44,750 bases of DNA from SCRA01 sp035533275 (GTDB lineage Bacteria > Vulcanimicrobiota > Vulcanimicrobiia > Vulcanimicrobiales > SCRA01): contig DATLUD010000021.1 in NCBI GenBank assembly GCA_035533275.1, positions 1-44,750 on the forward strand. Reading direction: 5' to 3'. Below are positions 40,293 through 44,750 of this stretch, in pieces. The notes under the pieces were generated by a model. That model did not search any database. It saw nothing but the letters and a program-made list of their open reading frames with translations, and was not told where the DNA came from. The number at the start of each line of letters is the position of its first letter. The stretch's first letter is position 1. A program made the translations under genes and the position numbers.

Positions 40293-41570
40293 ATGAGGAT
40301 CCTGGTGGTCGGGAATGGGGCGCGCGAGGATGCGCTCTCCTGGAAGCTCGCGCAATCGCCGCATTGCGAGGCGCTCTTCGCCTCGCCGGGCAACGCCGGG
40401 ACGGCGACGCGCGGAGTCAACTGGGGAATTTCGGTCACCGACGGCAAGCGGCTCGTGGCCCGGGCGCTGGAGGAGCGGATCGACCTCTGCGTGATCGGGC
40501 CGGAGACGGCGCTGGCCGCGGGCGTGGCCGATCAGATGCGCGAGGCCGGCATCTCCACGTTCGGCGCCGCCCGCAGCGCGGCGCGGCTGGAGTCGAGCAA
40601 GATCTTCGCCAAGCGGTTCATGGAGCGCCACGGCATCCCGACGGCGTACTTCCGCGCGGTGCATACGCTCGAGCAGGGCGAGAAGGCACTCAAGGACTGG
40701 GTCGGTCCCGTGGTGGTCAAGGCCGACGGTCTGGCCGCGGGCAAGGGCGTCGTGCTCTGCGACGCCCCCGATCAGGCGCTCGCGCTGTTGCGCGAGTGGT
40801 ACGGCGGCGCGGGCGTTCCGGGCGGCGGAACCGACGTGGTGCTCGAGGCTCGGCTCGAGGGAGCGGAAGTCTCGGTGTTCGCGCTGCTCGACGGCAGGGC
40901 GGCGGTCATCATCGGCGCGGCGTGCGACTACAAGCGCGCCGGCGACGGCGACACCGGGCCGAACACCGGAGGCATGGGTGCCTATTCGCCTCCGGCGCTC
41001 TTTCCCGCCGATCTGATCGACCACGTGCGCGAGAAGATCCTCGCTCCCGTGATGGCAGGGCTCGATGCCGACGGCGAGGAGTACCGGGGCGCGCTCTATC
41101 TTGGCCTCATGTGGAACGAGGACGAGGGCGCATCGGTGCTCGAGTTCAACGCGCGGTTCGGGGATCCCGAGACGCAAGTCCTCATGCCGAGATTCACCGG
41201 CGACCTGCCGCTTCTGCTGAAGTCGTGCGCCGACGGGGCGATGGATCCCTCGACGCTCTCGGTCAGCGTGCAGGCGTGCGTGGGCGTGGTGCTGGCCACG
41301 CGCGAGTACCCGGTGCGCTCGACGCCGGTAGATGGCCTGCCCGCGCACCTCGACCTCCCGGCGGGGTGCACGGCTTTCTGGGGGGCGTCCGAGCTGACCG
41401 ACGGCGGCATCCGTTCGCCCGGCGGGCGCGTGCTGACCGTGACGGCGCTCGGCGACGACGTCGCCGCCGCACGCGAGCGCGTCTACGCGGCCGTGCGCGG
41501 GCTCGGCCCGGCCTTGGGCAACGCGCTCACCTTCCGCTCAGACATCGCGAGCGAGTCGACGTTGCGCTGA
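40293..41570 (+). CDS. purD: Phosphoribosylamine-glycine ligase
   Basis: 425 residues from ATG 40293, two bases after guaA stops. It is an ATP-grasp enzyme making GAR, the second step of purine synthesis. MRILVVGNGAREDALSWKLA is the N-terminal domain, with VVVKADGLAAGKGVVLC near 143-159. The ATP-grasp core has PNTGGMGAYSP (about 228-238) and EFNARFGDPETQVLMPR (about 285-301). The length is standard. It is the last purine gene of the block; the ABC transporter begins 20 bases later. Confidence 0.96.
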   Translation: MRILVVGNGAREDALSWKLAQSPHCEALFASPGNAGTATRGVNWGISVTDGKRLVARALEERIDLCVIGPETALAAGVADQMREAGISTFGAARSAARLESSKIFAKRFMERHGIPTAYFRAVHTLEQGEKALKDWVGPVVVKADGLAAGKGVVLCDAPDQALALLREWYGGAGVPGGGTDVVLEARLEGAEVSVFALLDGRAAVIIGAACDYKRAGDGDTGPNTGGMGAYSPPALFPADLIDHVREKILAPVMAGLDADGEEYRGALYLGLMWNEDEGASVLEFNARFGDPETQVLMPRFTGDLPLLLKSCADGAMDPSTLSVSVQACVGVVLATREYPVRSTPVDGLPAHLDLPAGCTAFWGASELTDGGIRSPGGRVLTVTALGDDVAAARERVYAAVRGLGPALGNALTFRSDIASESTLR

Positions 41571-41590
41571 CCGTCCGGGAGGGACTGCGG

Positions 41591-42490
41591 GTGCTCGAGC
41601 TCCAAGGCGTCTCCAAGAGCTTTCGCGAGGTCTCCGCGGTTCGGGATCTCACGCTCTCCGTCGAGGCCGGCAGCGTGCTCGGCGTACTCGGCCCCAACGG
41701 CGCGGGGAAGACGACCACGATGCGGATGCTCCTGGGCATCCTCATGCCCGACGCGGGGAGCATCCGCTGGCGGGGATCGCCGATCGATGCGCGGCTCCGG
41801 CGGAGCTTCGGCTACTTGCCCGAAGAGCGCGGTCTCTACGGGAAGATGAGCGTTCGGGAGCACATCGTCTACTTCGCACGCTTGCACGGGCTGAGCGGCG
41901 CCCAGGCCGGCCGCAAGGCCGGCGCATGGATCGAGCGGCTCGCCATCGGCGAGTACGCGACGCGGCCGTGCGCCGAGCTCTCGAAGGGCAACCAGCAGAA
42001 GGTGCAGATCGCGTGCGCCGCCGTGCACGATCCGGAGCTGCTGGTCCTCGACGAGCCGTTCTCGGGGCTCGATCCGGTGAACGCGGACCACGTGGCGTCG
42101 ATCCTCAGGCAACTCAACGCGGCCGGCGTCACGCTGATGCTCTCCAGCCATCAGATGTGGCAGGTCGAGCACCTCTGCGGCCGCTTCTGCATCATCGCGC
42201 GCGGCGAGAAGGCGGCGGAGGGAACCCTGGAGGAGCTGCGCCGTGCGTGGCCCACGCGCGTGCTGCGGGTCGGTCCGCGGAGCGAGGCGCTGGAGGCCGC
42301 GCTCCGGAGAGCCGTTGATGCTCGCGTGGTCGACGGCGGCGAAGGGATCATCGCGTGCGAGGTCCCGAGCTCGCTCGATCTCTCGGAGGTCTTGCGGCGC
42401 TTGGCCGCGGAGGCGCCGCTGACGCACTTCGAGCGCGTGGAGCCCACGCTGCACGAGATCTACGTGGGTACCGTGGGGTCCGGCGCATGA
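41591..42490 (+). CDS. ABC transporter ATPase, NatA-type
   Basis: 299 residues from GTG 41591, with GGGAGGGA (41577-41584) six bases upstream. Walker A GPNGAGKTT (about 37-45), a Q-loop-like GYLPEERGLYGKMSV, the signature region ELSKGNQQKVQIA (LSKGN rather than LSGGQ, as in NatA/YhaQ-type subunits), Walker B LLVLDEPFSGLDPVN and the switch His in LSSHQM are present. A C-terminal regulatory region of about 80 residues follows. It overlaps the permease gene by four bases. The substrate is unknown; Na+ or drug export is typical of this subfamily. Confidence 0.9.
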   Translation: MLELQGVSKSFREVSAVRDLTLSVEAGSVLGVLGPNGAGKTTTMRMLLGILMPDAGSIRWRGSPIDARLRRSFGYLPEERGLYGKMSVREHIVYFARLHGLSGAQAGRKAGAWIERLAIGEYATRPCAELSKGNQQKVQIACAAVHDPELLVLDEPFSGLDPVNADHVASILRQLNAAGVTLMLSSHQMWQVEHLCGRFCIIARGEKAAEGTLEELRRAWPTRVLRVGPRSEALEAALRRAVDARVVDGGEGIIACEVPSSLDLSEVLRRLAAEAPLTHFERVEPTLHEIYVGTVGSGA

Positions 42491-43686
42491 ACGCGTTGCC
42501 GACCATCTTCGTCGCCGAGGTCCTGCGCCGCATCCGCATGCGCAGCTTCTGGGTGATCACGCTGATCGGCGTGCTGGGCGTGGCGTTCGTCATCGAGTTT
42601 CCACTGATGCTGGGACGGCAGATCCACCACGCGCAGCGGCTGGTCGTGGTGGCGGAGCCGGCCTTGGCGGGACCCGCGCGCGCGGTGCTGGCGAAGGACT
42701 TCACGGTCGTGGCGACGGCGGCTCCCGGCCCGTCGGCTCCGGATCTGGCCTTTCTGCGTGAGCACGGAAACGCCGACGCGGCCGTGGTCCTGCGGCGCGG
42801 CGCCGCGGGGATCGAGGTCACGGCGTATGCCAAGGACCTGAACGTGCTGAAGAGCGAGACGCTGCGCGCGGACCTGCGCCCGCTCAACGTGGCGGTGGCG
42901 ATGAACGTCCCGGAGCGGCGCATCGAACGCTCCCTGCAGTTCCCGTACGCCGTCCGCGGCGTCGGCACGAAGTACGCCGACGTCGAGAGCGCACGGGCCG
43001 CCGCCGGCATCGGCTTGGCGGCGGCGATGCTCCTCTACTTGAGCATGCTGATGACCTCGCAGATGGTGATGTCCGCGGTCGCCGAGGAGAAGACCAGCCG
43101 CATCGCCGAGCTGCTGGTCGCCGCGGTCGATCCGGTGACGCTGCTTGCCGGCAAGGTGCTCGCCGTGGCCGCCATCGGCCTGGGGCAGATGATGCTGTGG
43201 ATGGCGACGGCCGGCGTGCTGCTGCAGCGTGCGGGCGCGGGCCCGGCCGCGCCGCCGCCGCCGCCCGTGAGCGGTGCGGAGGTGCTGGCTCTGCTGGCGT
43301 TCTTCGTGCTGGGCTACCTGGAGTACGCCACGCTCTTCGCGGCCGGGGCCTCGCTGATCAGCCGCACGGAGGATCTCGGAACCGTCACCGGGCCGGTCGT
43401 CCTTCCCGTGGCCGCGGCCTTCGTGCTCTCGACCTACGCGCTCTCGTTTCCCGAGGGCCCGCTCGTGGTGGCCGCGAGCTTCGTCCCGTTGCTCTCTCCC
43501 CTCGTGATGTTCGCTCGCATCGCCGTCTCGGTGGTGCCGCCCTGGCAGCTCGCGCTGACCTTCACCCTCAACGTGGTCGCCGTCGCCGCGATCACGGTCG
43601 CGGCCGGGCGCGTCTACCGCGTGGGCATGCTGCTCTACGGACGTCCACCGAAGCTGGGTCAGATCATCGCGGCCCTGCGCGGCTGA
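42487..43686 (+). CDS. ABC-2 type permease, NatB-like
   Basis: 399 residues from ATG 42487, overlapping the ATPase by four bases. One N-terminal transmembrane helix (about 21-40) is followed by a large extracytoplasmic domain (about 45-175). About five membrane helices follow between 175 and 375, with the conserved VAEEKTSRIAELLVAAVDPVTLLAGKVL-type cytoplasmic turn near 199-226. This is the layout of NatB and related exporters. It forms a two-gene exporter with the preceding ATPase. The gene converges on the minus-strand TonB-domain gene with 22 bases between. Confidence 0.88.
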   Translation: MNALPTIFVAEVLRRIRMRSFWVITLIGVLGVAFVIEFPLMLGRQIHHAQRLVVVAEPALAGPARAVLAKDFTVVATAAPGPSAPDLAFLREHGNADAAVVLRRGAAGIEVTAYAKDLNVLKSETLRADLRPLNVAVAMNVPERRIERSLQFPYAVRGVGTKYADVESARAAAGIGLAAAMLLYLSMLMTSQMVMSAVAEEKTSRIAELLVAAVDPVTLLAGKVLAVAAIGLGQMMLWMATAGVLLQRAGAGPAAPPPPPVSGAEVLALLAFFVLGYLEYATLFAAGASLISRTEDLGTVTGPVVLPVAAAFVLSTYALSFPEGPLVVAASFVPLLSPLVMFARIAVSVVPPWQLALTFTLNVVAVAAITVAAGRVYRVGMLLYGRPPKLGQIIAALRG

Positions 43687-43708
43687 GGCGCGACGGTGCT
43701 TGGCCGCG

Positions 43709-44422
43709 TCACGGCCTGGACGGGTCGAAAATCACTTCGGAGACGTAGTAGCCGGAGACCGTGACGCAACCGTTCGTGGAGGGAGCAAACGTCGACGCGG
43801 CGGTCGCCGCCAGCGCACTGCGCTCGAGCAACGCGTTGCCTTTGGGCGGCTCGGCCTTCAACCCGACAAGCGATCCGTCGACGTCTAGGTGGATGCGCAC
43901 GTTCACCGTCTCGTGGATGTGTTGCGCGGCTGCGATCGGCGGGAAGGCGGCGGGTACCATTCTCACGGCATGCGCCAGCGTGAATGAGCCGCACGCGACG
44001 TGTGGGTCGAAGTAGACTTGATACGAGCGCGTCCCAACGTTGAAGCATCCGGACCGCTGATCGTCGAGGGCGTTCGCGCGTGCCCAGGCCATCGTCGCGG
44101 CGTCGAGGAGGCCGTTGCCGGTCCCGGCGGTCAAGGCCAGCGCCGCGCTGCCGTCCTTGGCGGTGTGCACCGTCACCTGGGCCAGGCCGCCGATCCCCGC
44201 CGCGCGCACCGCCGCGGGATACGCGGGGAGGGGGATCGGCATCGCGACCGTCTGCGAAGGCGTGGCACGCGTCGCCTTGCACGTGGCGAGCGATGCAGGG
44301 GCCGGCAGCGCCTCGGTCAGCGGGACCGAGGGCGGAAAGACAGGGCTCGCGATCGCGAGAGCGCGGGACGATGCCAAGAGGAGCGCCGCGAGAGCGGCGC
44401 CGGCGATGCGCAGAGAGGTCAA
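43709..44422 (-). CDS. Exported protein with two TonB C-terminal-like domains
   Basis: 237 residues from TTG 44422, the first start after an in-frame stop. Its N-terminus SLRIAGAALAALLLASSRALA is a clear signal peptide. Residues about 58-125 (YPAAVRAAGIGGLAQVTVHT...) and about 170-235 (VNVRIHLDVDGSLVGLKA...) each resemble a TonB C-terminal domain, but there is no TonB-type membrane anchor or proline linker. Four cysteines (ATCKAT, GCFNV, VACGSF, NGCVTV) could form two disulfides. It is probably periplasmic, with an unknown partner. The upstream gene on the same strand is CcdA-like, which may supply thiol chemistry. Confidence 0.7.
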   Translation of the reverse strand: MTSLRIAGAALAALLLASSRALAIASPVFPPSVPLTEALPAPASLATCKATRATPSQTVAMPIPLPAYPAAVRAAGIGGLAQVTVHTAKDGSAALALTAGTGNGLLDAATMAWARANALDDQRSGCFNVGTRSYQVYFDPHVACGSFTLAHAVRMVPAAFPPIAAAQHIHETVNVRIHLDVDGSLVGLKAEPPKGNALLERSALAATAASTFAPSTNGCVTVSGYYVSEVIFDPSRP

Positions 44423-44488
44423 CGTGCTTCACCCGCGGAGCAGAAAGAGAGACAAAAAGCAGAAAGCGAGAGACGCCGGTTGGATACG

Positions 44489-44750
44489 CTACGCCCCGGC
44501 CTTGGCCCCTTCGTACGAGGAGACGAGGCTCTCGACGCTCTGCCCCGTGAGCAGCGAGAGGTAGGCGGGCAAGAGGGGCAGGACGCACGGCGAGATGCAC
44601 GAGACCAGACCCGCCGCGAAGGCCGCCCCGGCGGTGATCGCGCCGCCCTCGACGGTGGGACCGGTGCCCAGCGTGGCCATGGCGGGGAACGTCTGATAGA
44701 GCCACGCCGTGAAGCGCAGGAACGAGTTGGTCACCAGCACGATCCCCACC
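44489..44750 (-). CDS. CcdA/DsbD-like membrane protein, C-terminal part only
   Basis: The frame enters from the right edge and stops at 44489. The visible 86 residues hold a hydrophobic segment (GIVLVTNSFLRFTAWLYQTF) and then GAAFAAGLVSCISPCVLPLLPAYLSLLTG, the redox-active CxxxCxxP-type helix of CcdA/DsbD proteins. The chain ends 18 residues later. In ordinary CcdA this helix is the first one and about 200 residues follow, so its place at the C-terminus is odd. It may be a truncated gene, a fusion or a permuted protein. An ATG at 44747-44749 could be a start, but a longer upstream part is possible. If intact, it shuttles thiol reducing power across the membrane. Confidence 0.6.
   Translation of the reverse strand, partial: VGIVLVTNSFLRFTAWLYQTFPAMATLGTGPTVEGGAITAGAAFAAGLVSCISPCVLPLLPAYLSLLTGQSVESLVSSYEGAKAGA

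Noticed and set aside
1..44750. CRISPR arrays, insertion sequences, phage or plasmid functions
   Set aside because: No regularly spaced repeats, transposase, integrase or replication genes were seen; the window is chromosomal core metabolism.

Overview
This is a GC-rich bacterial chromosome segment, densely packed and almost all on the + strand. Most junctions overlap by a few bases (ATGA, GTGA, TGATG) and GTG starts are common. It is core metabolism with no phage, IS or CRISPR content. The organism cannot be named from this window. The GC content, DUF389 and YqhA membrane proteins, TonB-domain secreted protein and mixed bacterial/archaeal purine genes would fit an under-studied phylum such as Eremiobacterota (WPS-2) or a neighbour, but that is a weak guess.

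Layout. 1-47: 3' end of a tRNA. 135-1142: DUF389 membrane protein. 1280-4867: a sugar-nucleotide cluster (mannose-1-P guanylyltransferase-like enzyme, GT4 glycosyltransferase, six-hairpin glycosidase-like protein). 4887-5315: an exported Rieske-like lipoprotein whose cluster histidines are replaced. 5315-8199: pcrA and dapB. 8355-13254: asd-lysC-dapA (lysine/diaminopimelate), then a WecG/TagA glycosyltransferase and a second sugar nucleotidyltransferase. 13303-21263: an alpha-glucan block (GH13 enzyme, glgB, glgX, malQ). 21308-26745: a comF-like gene and the riboflavin genes ribD, ribE, ribBA and ribH, interrupted by a small membrane protein, a thioesterase and a divergent Fur-family regulator. 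26891-29831: zinc-ribbon protein, yqhA, mtnA, holA. 29886-41570: a purine cluster (purB, purC-purE fusion, purL, purQ, duplicated purS, two purP paralogues, guaA, purD). 41591-43686: NatAB-type ABC exporter. 43709-44750, minus strand: secreted TonB-domain protein and a CcdA-like protein running off the window.

The most interesting part is the purine block. It carries two adjacent purP-type genes. PurP is the ATP- and formate-dependent FAICAR synthetase known mainly from archaea. The PurC-PurE fusion looks like animal PAICS, but its PurE half has lost the catalytic-histidine motif. PurS is duplicated in tandem within one chain. Two structured non-coding stretches lie inside the block: three consecutive hairpins sharing one motif between purL and purQ, and a possible four-way-junction RNA before guaA. 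A 76-bp structured repeat occurs before holA and again before purS. Together these suggest a non-standard, perhaps partly folate-independent, purine pathway with its own RNA-level control.

The second system of note is riboflavin. RibBA carries an in-frame N-terminal XRE-type helix-turn-helix. It is transcribed divergently from a Fur-family gene, and the predicted promoters on both sides give near-leaderless transcripts. No FMN riboswitch was recognised near any rib gene, so an enzyme-linked DNA-binding domain is an attractive candidate regulator.
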